Shown: positions 1-6,345, counted from the first letter of the stretch. The stretch is 6,692 nt of DNA from Kangiellaceae bacterium (GCA_030148365.1 JASBTO010000272.1:1-6692), one strand, 5' to 3'. Made by a program: numbers and translations. The notes: generated by a model from the sequence alone, not told the origin.

Positions 1-408
1 CCCTTCGTGATCCTGTTCACCATTCCCCTGTCTCTGGTGGGTGCCATTCTGGCCCTGTTTGTCACCGGCTACAGCCTCAGTGTCGTGGTGTTTATCGGCG
101 TCATCATGTTGGCCGGGATTGTGGTCAACAACGCCATTGTCCTGATTGACCGGATCAATCAGCTACGGATCGGGGGTATGGACAAAATCCGGGCTATTCG
201 TGAGGCGGCCGGCGCCCGACTGCGGCCGATCATGATGACCACCCTCACGACCACCCTCGGCATGATGCCCCTCGCCCTCGGTCTTGGCGAAGGCGCGGAA
301 ATCCGCGCACCCATGGCGATTACCGTAATCGGAGGTCTGCTTATCTCCACATTGCTGACCCTGATCGTGATCCCCGTGGTCTACAGCCTGGTTGACCGGA
401 AAGCCTAG
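1..408 (+). CDS. RND efflux transporter permease, C-terminal fragment (5' end outside window)
   Basis: Reading frame 1 is open from the first base to a TAG at 406-408, giving the last 135 residues of a protein whose start lies to the left. The visible part corresponds to transmembrane helices 9 to 12 of an RND (resistance-nodulation-division) inner-membrane proton-driven exporter. It begins with a hydrophobic helix (FTIPLSLVGAILALF), followed by the TM10 segment with IVVNNAIVLID (N43-N44 of the fragment), a cytoplasmic turn, the conserved RLRPIMMTTLTT stretch entering TM11, and TM12 (ITVIGGLLISTLLTLIVIPV). The family expels drugs, detergents, lipids or metals through an adaptor and an outer-membrane channel; the substrate cannot be read here. 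TM10 has Asn where AcrB has its essential Lys940, as in the next gene. The gene is probably in one operon with the second permease, since that gene's ribosome binding site overlaps this stop codon. The missing 5' end is due to the window edge, so there is no sign of a broken gene. Confidence 0.95.
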   Translation, partial: PFVILFTIPLSLVGAILALFVTGYSLSVVVFIGVIMLAGIVVNNAIVLIDRINQLRIGGMDKIRAIREAAGARLRPIMMTTLTTTLGMMPLALGLGEGAEIRAPMAITVIGGLLISTLLTLIVIPVVYSLVDRKA

Positions 409-412
409 GAGG
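407..412 (+). promoter_or_regulatory. Ribosome binding site of the second RND permease, overlapping the upstream stop
   Basis: A perfect AGGAGG lies four bases before the ATG at 417, and its first two bases are the last two of the TAG ending the upstream permease. This close arrangement fixes the start of the downstream gene and argues for co-translation of the two permeases from one mRNA. Confidence 0.85.
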
Positions 413-416
413 CGAC

Positions 417-3400
417 ATGAAACTGACCGGATTTGCCCTGAAACGCCCCGTCACCACCCTGATGGTGTTCGTCAGCTTCATTGTTACCGGGGCCATCGCC
501 TCGCGCATGTTGCCGCTTGAGTACTTCCCCGAGGTACAGTTTCCGGGGATTTTCATCCAGATCCCCTACCCCAATGCCACGGCTGACGAGATTGAGCGTC
601 TGATCACGCGGCCGGCGGAGGAAGTGCTGGCGACCATGAGCGGCATCAAGGCGATGAACTCGGAAACCACCGACAATGCCGCCACCATCTTCATCCGCTT
701 TGACTGGGACAAGGAGGTCAAGTTGATGGGCATGGAGGCCCGGGAAAAACTTGATGCGATCCGCGGCGAGCTCCCCGCCGATATCCAGCGTATTTTTGTG
801 TTTACCGGTTCGACGGCGGATATGCCGCTGCTGGAATTGCGCATATCGAGCAGCCGCAACCTCGAAAATGCCTATGATCTTCTTGATCGAAAACTGAAGC
901 GCCCCATCGAGGTGCTGCCCGGCGTCTCCAAGGTCATGCTCTATGGCGTCGACAAGCAGCAAATCCATATCAAACTGGATCCGGCCCGGGTAGCGGCGCA
1001 CCAGATTGATCTCAATGAACTGTCCCGGAAACTCAGCCAGTACAATTTCTCCCTGACTGCGGGCGAGATTACCGACAGCGATCAGCGCTACCGGGTCAAG
1101 CCCTATGGCGAATTCCGGGATATCGACGAAATCCGTAATCTGGTCATCGGTCCCGGCAATTTGCGGCTCCGGGATATCTCCGTGGTCGAGCTCGATCAGC
1201 CAACGCCCCAGGAAGGCCGCCACCTCGGTCAGACATTCGCCGTGGGCATGAATGTGCAGCGCGAGTCCACCGCCAATCTGGTCGAAACCACCTACCGGGT
1301 ACTCGACCTGATTGCCGAAGTCGAGCAGGACCCGGAATTCGCGGGGATCAAACTCTTCGCCATGGATAATCAGGCCCTGGGGATCGAATCTTCTCTTCGG
1401 GATATTTCCCTGGCCGGCCTGACCGGATTTTTCCTGTCACTGGTGGTGCTTTACTTCTTTCTCCGACAGGTCACGGTCACCGCTATTGTCGCCCTCGCAG
1501 TGCCCTTTTCCCTGACCATCACAATTGCCTTCATGTTTTTTGCGGGGCTGTCCCTCAACATTCTATCCATGATGGGTCTGATGCTGGCCGTCGGTATGCT
1601 TGTCGACAACGCGGTGGTGATCACGGAAAGTATTTTCCGGCAGCAGGAGCTGAACCCGGATAATCATCGCAAGGCCATCATGGACGGCGTCAAGGAAGTC
1701 GGCCTCGCAGTCACCGCGGGCACCATCACCACCGCCATCGTGTTCTTGCCGAATATCATCGGCGTCAAAACCAACATCACGATTTTTCTCAGTCACGTCG
1801 CCATTACCATCTGTATCGCCCTGGTGGCGTCGCTGTTCATCGCCCTGACCATCATTCCGCTACTTCTGTCGCGGCTCAAGCCCCGGGCCAATGGCCAGAA
1901 AAACATGATTCACCGGCTCAGTGCCCGCTACGGAAAGATGCTGGGCTGGACGCTCCGGCATCCCCGCTGGTCCGGGCTGTTGGCGGTACTGATCCTGGTC
2001 AGCATTGCCGTACCTATGGGGGTGGTCAAAAAAGACATGTGGGAGGAAGAAGGCAAACGGCGCCTGTTCCTGCCCTACAATATTGACGGCCAGTACAGTA
2101 TTGAGCGGATCGAGCAGACCGTTACCAGAATCGAGACTTTCCTGTATGCCCATCAGGAGGAGCTGGATATCGAGGATGTCTACAGCTACTACACCAATTC
2201 CCTGGCGCAATCGACCCTGCTGCTCAAGGACGACGATAATGCGACCAAAAGTGTAACGGAAATCCGCGAGTTCATCGAAGAAAACATGCCGAAAATTGCC
2301 ATCGGCTCGCCCAGCTTTGATCGGGATCGGGCCGGCAACAGCGACGGCCTGAAAATCTACGTGCAGGGAGATTCCACCGAGGTTCTCGTCGATCTGAGCC
2401 AGGAAGCCGCCCGCATCCTGAGCGGCTCAGAGGGCCTTAACGCCCAGAGCGAGGCCGCCAGCCGGGATCAGGAGTTGCAGGTGGTCCTGGATCGGGATCG
2501 GGCACTGAACCTGGGCTTTGACCCGGAGCAGGTGGGCCAGATGATTTCGGTCGCGATGCGTGGCCAGGATCTGAGAACTTTCCGTGACGAGAACGGCGAG
2601 ACGGATATCCGCCTGGAATTCGGCGAGGAAGCCCGCAAGGATCTCGACAGCCTGAAAAAACTGCCCTTATTCCGTCCGGGACAGGATCCCGTGCCCCTGG
2701 CCAGTATCGCCTCTTTCAACGTCAAACGGGCCGCAAACCGGATCCAGCGGGAAAACCGGGTGACCAGTGTCGGTGTCGAAATCACTCTCGACGACGTCAC
2801 GGTTGATGAGGCCAAGGAAGTCATCGATCCGCTGATGAATGCCATGCAGCTACCCGATGGTTACACCTGGAGCTACGGGCGTGGCTTCGATCATGAAGAC
2901 GAAACCGGCGCAATCATGATGACCAACATGATCCTTGCCCTGATGATGATCTACCTGGTCATGGCGGCGCTGTTTGAATCCCTGTTGTTTCCCTCAGCGG
3001 TGATCTTCGCGGTCTTCTATTCCGTGGTCGGTGTTTTCTGGTTCTTCATGATCACCGGCACCACCCTCTCCTTCATGGCCCTGATTGGTATCCTGGTATT
3101 GATGGGCGTAGTGGTCAACAACGGCATTGTGCTGATTGATCACATCAATCATCTGCGAGCGACGGGCATGCCCCGCAACGAGGCCATCATCCAGGCCGGC
3201 CAGGACCGCCTGCGCCCCATTCTGATGACGGCCGGCACGACCATTCTGGGTCTCGTGCCCCTGTCCATTGGCGATACCACGATTGGCGGCGAAGTCGATT
3301 CCCCGCCCTATTTCCCGATGGCCCGGGCTGTCATCGGCGGCCTGGCGTTTTCCACGGTTGTCAGTCTGCTGGTGTTGCCGACCATCTATGCCGGTCTCGA

Positions 3401-3476
3401 TAATCTGAGCCGCTGGTCCAGCCGCGTCAAGCACACTGCCCTGGCTCGCAGGGATCGGGTTTTCAACCGTAGTTGA
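417..3476 (+). CDS. RND efflux transporter permease (AcrB/MexF/SwrC superfamily), complete
   Basis: This 1019-residue protein has the normal RND permease length and the duplicated RND layout. TM1 is at about residues 10-30, followed by the first periplasmic porter region (about 35-330). TM2-TM6 span about 331-490, TM7 starts after H515, the second porter region runs to about 830, and TM8-TM12 span about 834-992. The start is the ATG with AGGAGG four bases upstream. It should act as an inner-membrane proton/substrate antiporter feeding an adaptor and TolC-like channel; the substrate cannot be predicted. TM4 reads GMLVDNAVV, so D397 is kept but the second Asp of the AcrB pair (D407-D408) is N398. 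TM10 reads VVVNNGIVLID, so N901 replaces AcrB Lys940. From general knowledge, such residues recur in a large SwrC-like branch of the family, so this is probably a working pump and not a decayed one. It follows another permease in the same direction, suggesting two permeases that cooperate as MdtB and MdtC do, although MdtBC keep the canonical relay residues. There is no adaptor gene downstream; one probably lies to the left of the window. Confidence 0.97.
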   Translation: MKLTGFALKRPVTTLMVFVSFIVTGAIASRMLPLEYFPEVQFPGIFIQIPYPNATADEIERLITRPAEEVLATMSGIKAMNSETTDNAATIFIRFDWDKEVKLMGMEAREKLDAIRGELPADIQRIFVFTGSTADMPLLELRISSSRNLENAYDLLDRKLKRPIEVLPGVSKVMLYGVDKQQIHIKLDPARVAAHQIDLNELSRKLSQYNFSLTAGEITDSDQRYRVKPYGEFRDIDEIRNLVIGPGNLRLRDISVVELDQPTPQEGRHLGQTFAVGMNVQRESTANLVETTYRVLDLIAEVEQDPEFAGIKLFAMDNQALGIESSLRDISLAGLTGFFLSLVVLYFFLRQVTVTAIVALAVPFSLTITIAFMFFAGLSLNILSMMGLMLAVGMLVDNAVVITESIFRQQELNPDNHRKAIMDGVKEVGLAVTAGTITTAIVFLPNIIGVKTNITIFLSHVAITICIALVASLFIALTIIPLLLSRLKPRANGQKNMIHRLSARYGKMLGWTLRHPRWSGLLAVLILVSIAVPMGVVKKDMWEEEGKRRLFLPYNIDGQYSIERIEQTVTRIETFLYAHQEELDIEDVYSYYTNSLAQSTLLLKDDDNATKSVTEIREFIEENMPKIAIGSPSFDRDRAGNSDGLKIYVQGDSTEVLVDLSQEAARILSGSEGLNAQSEAASRDQELQVVLDRDRALNLGFDPEQVGQMISVAMRGQDLRTFRDENGETDIRLEFGEEARKDLDSLKKLPLFRPGQDPVPLASIASFNVKRAANRIQRENRVTSVGVEITLDDVTVDEAKEVIDPLMNAMQLPDGYTWSYGRGFDHEDETGAIMMTNMILALMMIYLVMAALFESLLFPSAVIFAVFYSVVGVFWFFMITGTTLSFMALIGILVLMGVVVNNGIVLIDHINHLRATGMPRNEAIIQAGQDRLRPILMTAGTTILGLVPLSIGDTTIGGEVDSPPYFPMARAVIGGLAFSTVVSLLVLPTIYAGLDNLSRWSSRVKHTALARRDRVFNRS

Positions 3477-3558
3477 GGGCCCGGTCGCCTTGCGGCTATG
3501 GCGTTTATGAAAAGCTCGCGTTAACATACGGGCCAATTTTCAGGTCAGAGTTTCTGCT

Positions 3559-3756
3559 TTGGGTCTCAAGATATCCGGTGAAAGAGATGTCACCGCCTCG
3601 CCTTGCGTGGGGGTGTGCAGTACGACCCTGGGGGACGATGTCTGCCGGGGTTGCGGCCGCACTTTCGAAGAAGTCCTGAATTGGCACAGCTACGATGACG
3701 AGCAAAAAGCTGCCATTAACCTCCGCCTGAAAAAAGAAGCTGGTTCAAAGCGTTAA
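3559..3756 (+). CDS. Small four-cysteine DUF1289-family protein
   Basis: This 65-residue protein contains SPCVGVCS followed by CRGCGRTFEEV, the hallmark of the DUF1289 family, whose function is not established. The cysteines C16, C20, C29 and C32 (CX3C-X8-CX2C) look like a metal or iron-sulfur site, which is an inference from spacing only. The following residues (NWHSYDDEQKAAI) match the family's usual helical tail. The start is TTG at 3559. Between the in-frame stop at 3508-3510 and the first cysteine there is no in-frame ATG or GTG, so TTG is the only ordinary start codon available. The upstream AGGTCAGAG (3542-3550) is only a modest ribosome binding site, so expression may be low or start differently. 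The only nearby ATG (3587) is out of frame and encodes nothing recognisable. The gene ends 73 bases before asnS in the same direction, so it may share a transcript with asnS or with the pump. Confidence 0.85.
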   Translation: MGLKISGERDVTASPCVGVCSTTLGDDVCRGCGRTFEEVLNWHSYDDEQKAAINLRLKKEAGSKR

Positions 3757-3782
3757 GCGCATTTATTCACAAATTTTATAAC
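3753..3782 (+). promoter_or_regulatory. Weak candidate promoter upstream of asnS
   Basis: The only AT-rich stretch ahead of asnS contains TATAAC (3777-3782), a five-of-six match to a sigma70 -10 box. The best -35 at an 18-base spacing is TTAAGC (3753-3758), which is poor and overlaps the stop codon of the DUF1289 gene. This would give an untranslated leader of about 40 bases. It is the best candidate seen but is unproven; asnS could instead be read from further upstream. Confidence 0.3.
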
Positions 3783-3791
3783 ATGATGGAA

Positions 3792-3808
3792 GCATCCTGC
3801 ACGGGTGC
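3792..3808 (+). other. Small hairpin in the asnS leader
   Basis: GCATCC (3792-3797) can pair with GGGTGC (3803-3808), giving six pairs with one G-U and a five-base loop. No T-run follows, so it is not a terminator. It ends 12 bases before the GGAG of asnS. A stem this small can occur by chance. Confidence 0.25.
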
Positions 3809-3820
3809 GATCTGCGGAGT

Positions 3821-3824
3821 GGAG
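3821..3824 (+). promoter_or_regulatory. Ribosome binding site of asnS
   Basis: GGAG lies five bases before the ATG at 3830, with a second GGAG at 3816-3819. This spacing supports the chosen start, which also gives the usual N-terminal length of AsnS. Confidence 0.75.
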
Positions 3825-3829
3825 ATTTC

Positions 3830-5230
3830 ATGAATACAGTCAGCATAGCCGACGCACTGGCCGGCAAGCCGGGCGCCGACCAACCGGTCCGGATCCGGGG
3901 CTGGGTACGCACCCGTCGGGACTCGAAAGCGGGGTTCTCCTTCCTCGCCATTCATGACGGCTCCTGCTTCAATCCCATTCAGGTGGTCGCTCCCGGCGAG
4001 CTCGACAATTACCAGTCCGAAGTTCTGAAGCTGACGGCCGGCTGCTCCGTTGCGGTCGAGGGCAAGCTGGTGGCCTCGCAGGGCAAGGGCCAGGCCTGGG
4101 AAATCCAGGCCGGGAAAATCGAGGTGATCGGCTGGGTCGAGGATCCGGACACTTACCCGATTGCACCCAAACGGCATACTGTTGAGTATCTTCGGGAAGT
4201 GGCGCACTTGCGACCACGCACCAACCTGATCGGCGCCGTTACCCGGGTTCGTAACAGCCTTGCCCAGGCTATCCACCAGTTTCTGCACCAGAACGGCTTC
4301 AATTGGATCCATACACCGATTATCACCGCTTCCGACGCCGAGGGCGCCGGCGAGATGTTCCGGGTCAGTTCCCTGGATTTGGCCAACCTGCCCCGCACCG
4401 ATCAGGGCGATATCGATTTCAGCGAGGATTTCTTCGGCAAGGAAACCTTCCTGACCGTATCGGGACAGCTCAATGTCGAGAGCTACTGCCTTGCGATGAG
4501 CAAGGTCTATACCTTTGGCCCCACCTTCCGTGCCGAAAACTCCAACACCAGCCGCCACCTCGCGGAATTCTGGATGGTAGAGCCGGAAATTGCCTTCGCC
4601 GATCTCAAGGACAATGCGGATCTGGCGGAAGCCATGCTGAAATCCGTGTTCACGAAGGTCCTCGACGAGCGGCCCGACGACATGGCCTTTTTCGCCCAGC
4701 ATGTCGACAAGACCTGTATCGATCGCCTGACCCAGGTGGTTGAACAGGACTTCGAGCGTATGGAGTACACGGAAGCCGTCAGTATTCTCGAGAAAAGCGG
4801 CAAGACGTTCGAGTTCCCGGTTCATTGGGGCGTTGATCTGCAGTCAGAGCACGAGCGCTACCTGACCGACGAGCATGTTGGCCGTCCGGTTATCCTCATG
4901 AACTACCCGAAGGATATCAAGGCCTTCTACATGCGCCAGAATGACGACGGCAAGACAGTCGCGGCCATGGATGTACTGGCGCCCGGCATTGGTGAAATTA
5001 TTGGCGGCAGTCAGCGAGAAGAGCGTCTCGACATGCTCGACGCACGGATCAGCGAGATGGGCCTGCCGGCGGAACACTACTGGTGGTACCGGGACTTGCG
5101 CCGCTACGGCACCGTGCCCCACTCCGGATTCGGTCTCGGCTTTGACCGCTGCGTGTCCTACGTGACCGGCGTCAACAATATCCGCGACGTGATCCCTTTC
5201 CCCCGCAGTCGCAGAAACGCCCGCTTCTGA
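3830..5230 (+). CDS. asnS: Asparaginyl-tRNA synthetase
   Basis: AsnS joins asparagine to tRNA(Asn) in the cytoplasm using ATP, an essential step in translation. The 466 residues equal the length of E. coli AsnS. The N-terminal OB-fold anticodon-binding domain is at about residues 20-108 (VRIRGWVRTRRDSKAGFSF). The class IIb catalytic core follows: motif 1 at about 151-166 (FLHQNGFNWIHTPIIT), motif 2 at about 233-253, with FRAENSNTSRHLAEF and the ATP-contacting R234, and motif 3 near residues 433-459, with GFGLGFDR ending in R440. The segment GEIIGGSQREER is typical of the AsnRS/AspRS group, and the short C-terminus IRDVIPFPR...RNARF is characteristic of AsnS. All core motifs are intact. Its presence implies direct charging of tRNA(Asn); whether the cell also has the GatCAB route cannot be told from here. 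It follows the DUF1289 gene by 73 bases and is followed by a palindromic intergenic repeat. Confidence 0.98.
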   Translation: MNTVSIADALAGKPGADQPVRIRGWVRTRRDSKAGFSFLAIHDGSCFNPIQVVAPGELDNYQSEVLKLTAGCSVAVEGKLVASQGKGQAWEIQAGKIEVIGWVEDPDTYPIAPKRHTVEYLREVAHLRPRTNLIGAVTRVRNSLAQAIHQFLHQNGFNWIHTPIITASDAEGAGEMFRVSSLDLANLPRTDQGDIDFSEDFFGKETFLTVSGQLNVESYCLAMSKVYTFGPTFRAENSNTSRHLAEFWMVEPEIAFADLKDNADLAEAMLKSVFTKVLDERPDDMAFFAQHVDKTCIDRLTQVVEQDFERMEYTEAVSILEKSGKTFEFPVHWGVDLQSEHERYLTDEHVGRPVILMNYPKDIKAFYMRQNDDGKTVAAMDVLAPGIGEIIGGSQREERLDMLDARISEMGLPAEHYWWYRDLRRYGTVPHSGFGLGFDRCVSYVTGVNNIRDVIPFPRSRRNARF

Positions 5231-5290
5231 TCCGGGATGACCGGGGCTTCGGAGACGCCGGCGCCCCGGATTTCGCTTCGCTACATCCGG
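5230..5290. repeat. Palindromic intergenic repeat after asnS (copy 1), with competing stems
   Basis: CCCGGAT (5265-5271) and ATCCGG (5285-5290) flank a 13-base loop rich in CGCTTCGCT, forming a six-pair hairpin. A second copy lies at 6344-6370 with the same loop length; over 27 aligned bases the two differ at four positions. This resembles the short CCCGGAT...ATCCGGG palindromes scattered between genes in many gammaproteobacteria. Immediately upstream, CCGGGGC (5241-5247) pairs perfectly with GCCCCGG (5263-5269), and ATCCGGG (5230-5236), which starts on the last base of the asnS stop, can also pair with 5265-5271. The stems share bases, so they are alternatives. No T-run follows, so it is not a classic terminator. 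Confidence 0.7.
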
Positions 5291-5301
5291 CATACACGAG
5301 C

Positions 5302-5330
5302 TTGTCAGGAGTGTGGTCATTCACTAAGAT
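5302..5330 (+). promoter_or_regulatory. Sigma70-type promoter of the small charged-protein gene
   Basis: TTGTCA (5302-5307, five of six to the -35 consensus) and TAAGAT (5325-5330, four of six to the -10) are separated by 17 bases, the best spacing. Transcription would start near 5337, leaving a leader of about 28 bases before the ATG at 5365. This argues against a start at the in-frame TTG (5302), which would lie inside the promoter. Confidence 0.55.
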
Positions 5331-5345
5331 GGGGTGCGACACTCC
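5308..5345. promoter_or_regulatory. Inverted repeat centred on the -10 box, possible operator
   Basis: GGAGTGT (5308-5314) and ACACTCC (5339-5345) are perfect seven-base inverted half-sites with 24 bases between them. Their centres are 31 bases apart, about three helical turns, and the dyad axis falls within the proposed -10 hexamer. A dimeric repressor could bind here, but chance cannot be excluded. Confidence 0.35.
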
Positions 5346-5364
5346 AACCACTTCCGGAACTGAC

Positions 5365-5556
5365 ATGGCTTCTGACAAGGTGATCAAGAAAGGCTATGAA
5401 AGCGAAATCACCCGCTTCCTGAAGGAATTCGACGAGCGCCCGGAAGCGACTTCCGACGCCCGTAAGGCCGAGGAAGCCAAGTACCGCCGGGTTCACGAAT
5501 TGCGGGACAATCCTGATGCGCCCCGCCCGACATCAAAAATCTGGAAAGATTTCTGA
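5365..5556 (+). CDS. Small highly charged protein of unknown function, 63 residues
   Basis: I do not recognise this gene with confidence; it resembles short uncharacterised proteins conserved in gammaproteobacteria. The ATG at 5365 is preferred because GGAA (5356-5359) lies five bases upstream and a good promoter ends just before it. Longer in-frame starts at 5302 (TTG) and 5329 (ATG) overlap that promoter. Of 63 residues, 29 are Asp, Glu, Lys or Arg, evenly mixed. The N-terminal half (YESEITRFLKEFDERPEA) and the middle (DARKAEEAKYRRVHELRD) should be two amphipathic helices, followed by a proline-containing tail ending in KIWKDF. There is no signal peptide, membrane segment or cysteine, so a soluble cytoplasmic protein is expected. 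Codon use is like that of its neighbours, which supports a real gene. It stands alone in its transcription unit, downstream of the asnS repeat and converging on the nitroreductase. Confidence 0.8.
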   Translation: MASDKVIKKGYESEITRFLKEFDERPEATSDARKAEEAKYRRVHELRDNPDAPRPTSKIWKDF

Positions 5557-5580
5557 CGGTCTTACGCCCACCCTCGCAAG

Positions 5581-6141
5581 CTAACCATGGAACTCGACAT
5601 AGTCTCCGATTGACGCCTCTTCCCGTGCCCGCGGTTTTCCTTCCGGCGTACCCAGGTAGATAAAACCGACAATGGTGTCTCGCTGGTCAAGCCCGAGTTC
5701 GTCCAGCAAATGACTGTTGTAGGCCAGACCGCCGGTTCTCCAGTAGGTCCCGAAACCGAGCGCGTTGGCCGCCAGCATCAGATTTTCAACACCCGCCCCC
5801 GCCGACAGGATTTGTTCGATATGGGGCACTTTCCTGTGTTCAGTGTAGACCGCGACCGCGACGATCACCATGGGTGCGCGCATCGGTTTGGCGCGCAACT
5901 TGTCGAGCTTTTCCGGTGAAAAATCAGGGTTGTCGGCAAGACTGGCCGCGGCAAATTTTTCACCGAGTGCCGCGAGTGCGGCTTCCCCCTCGAAGACCAG
6001 ATAGCGCCAGGGCTTGAGGCCGGCATGATCCGGCGCCCGCAAGGCTGCCTTGAGCATCTGTTCCACTTGCGCCCTGTCGGGAGCCGGTGCCTGCAATTTC
6101 GGCTGGGACGCGCGATTGTGTAAAAACTCGATGATTTGCAT
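5581..6141 (-). CDS. FMN-dependent nitroreductase, YdjA type
   Basis: This 186-residue protein matches the small single-domain nitroreductases typified by E. coli YdjA (183 residues). They bind FMN as homodimers in the cytoplasm and transfer hydride from NAD(P)H; their natural substrates are poorly known. Visible family features include the N-terminal NRAS FMN-phosphate segment (N9, R10, S12) and RAPDH (35-39) followed by the KPW motif. Others are KVPHIEQ...SAGAG (about 104-117), GFGTYWRTG (about 129-137) and the C-terminal TIVGFIYLGTP (about 156-166). These parallel the YdjA segments RAPDH, KVPRWEQEMSAG, GFGGIWRSG and KIVGFLYLGTP. The ATG at 6139-6141 has an AGAGGA ribosome binding site six bases upstream and a plausible promoter beyond. 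The gene faces the small charged-protein gene tail to tail. No partner gene is visible. General fold and family are confident; substrate is unknown. Confidence 0.93.
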   Translation of the reverse strand: MQIIEFLHNRASQPKLQAPAPDRAQVEQMLKAALRAPDHAGLKPWRYLVFEGEAALAALGEKFAAASLADNPDFSPEKLDKLRAKPMRAPMVIVAVAVYTEHRKVPHIEQILSAGAGVENLMLAANALGFGTYWRTGGLAYNSHLLDELGLDQRDTIVGFIYLGTPEGKPRAREEASIGDYVEFHG

Positions 6142-6147
6142 GGTGAT

Positions 6148-6153
6148 TCCTCT
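6148..6153 (-). promoter_or_regulatory. Ribosome binding site of the nitroreductase
   Basis: On the minus strand AGAGGA lies six bases before the ATG at 6141-6139, which supports this start. Confidence 0.65.
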
Positions 6154-6167
6154 TCCGCGGGCGTCGG

Positions 6168-6198
6168 ACTATAGCATAACCGGATTGCCTGATGGCAA
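6168..6198 (-). promoter_or_regulatory. Extended -10 promoter of the nitroreductase, overlapping a palindrome
   Basis: On the minus strand TATAGT (6173-6168) is a five-of-six -10 box preceded directly by TGC (6176-6174), which makes an extended -10. TTGCCA (6198-6193) is a five-of-six -35, but at a long 19-base spacing. The predicted start is near 6161, giving a leader of about 20 bases. The -35 sits in a palindrome, TTGCC (6185-6189) with GGCAA (6194-6198), four bases apart, which may be a regulator site. Confidence 0.55.
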
Positions 6199-6326
6199 GT
6201 GCCTCAGTCGGTTGGCGTCCGGTCGGAGCTATTGATTGAACCCGGTTTATTACTCCGGGTCATGGCACTCGGCCCACCAACGAGGCTCGCTCAGGGGTGG
6301 GTCCTGACCGGCGAAATGAAGACCTT

Positions 6327-6345
6327 GGGAAATCTTTGATTTCCC
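6327..6345. repeat. Perfect 8-pair hairpin abutting repeat copy 2
   Basis: GGGAAATC (6327-6334) and GATTTCCC (6338-6345) pair perfectly across a three-base TTT loop. The right arm shares two bases with the left arm of the CCCGGAT palindrome that follows, so the two stems lie almost end to end. There is no T-run on either strand directly after it. Confidence 0.6.

Noticed and set aside
405..1223. Minus-strand open frame of 272 codons opposite the RND permease
   Set aside because: It is a shadow of the GC-rich permease reading frame. The plus-strand protein shows clear family motifs throughout and the minus product shows none.
3477..3558. Terminator or promoter between the RND permease and the DUF1289 gene
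   Set aside because: GGGCCC and other short matches occur, but no stem with a T-run and no acceptable -35/-10 pair could be found in these 82 bases.
3587..3679. ATG-started frame inside the DUF1289 gene
   Set aside because: It is out of frame with the conserved four-cysteine protein and ends after 30 codons with no recognisable features.
3776..4825. Minus-strand open frame of 349 codons opposite asnS
   Set aside because: It is the complement of a fully recognisable AsnS and carries no family motifs. Long antisense frames are common opposite GC-rich genes.
5302..5364. Longer N-terminus of the 63-residue protein, starting at TTG 5302 or ATG 5329
   Set aside because: Both starts overlap the proposed -35 or -10 boxes and lack a ribosome binding site, and the extra residues look non-conserved in type. 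ATG 5365 has a suitably placed GGAA.
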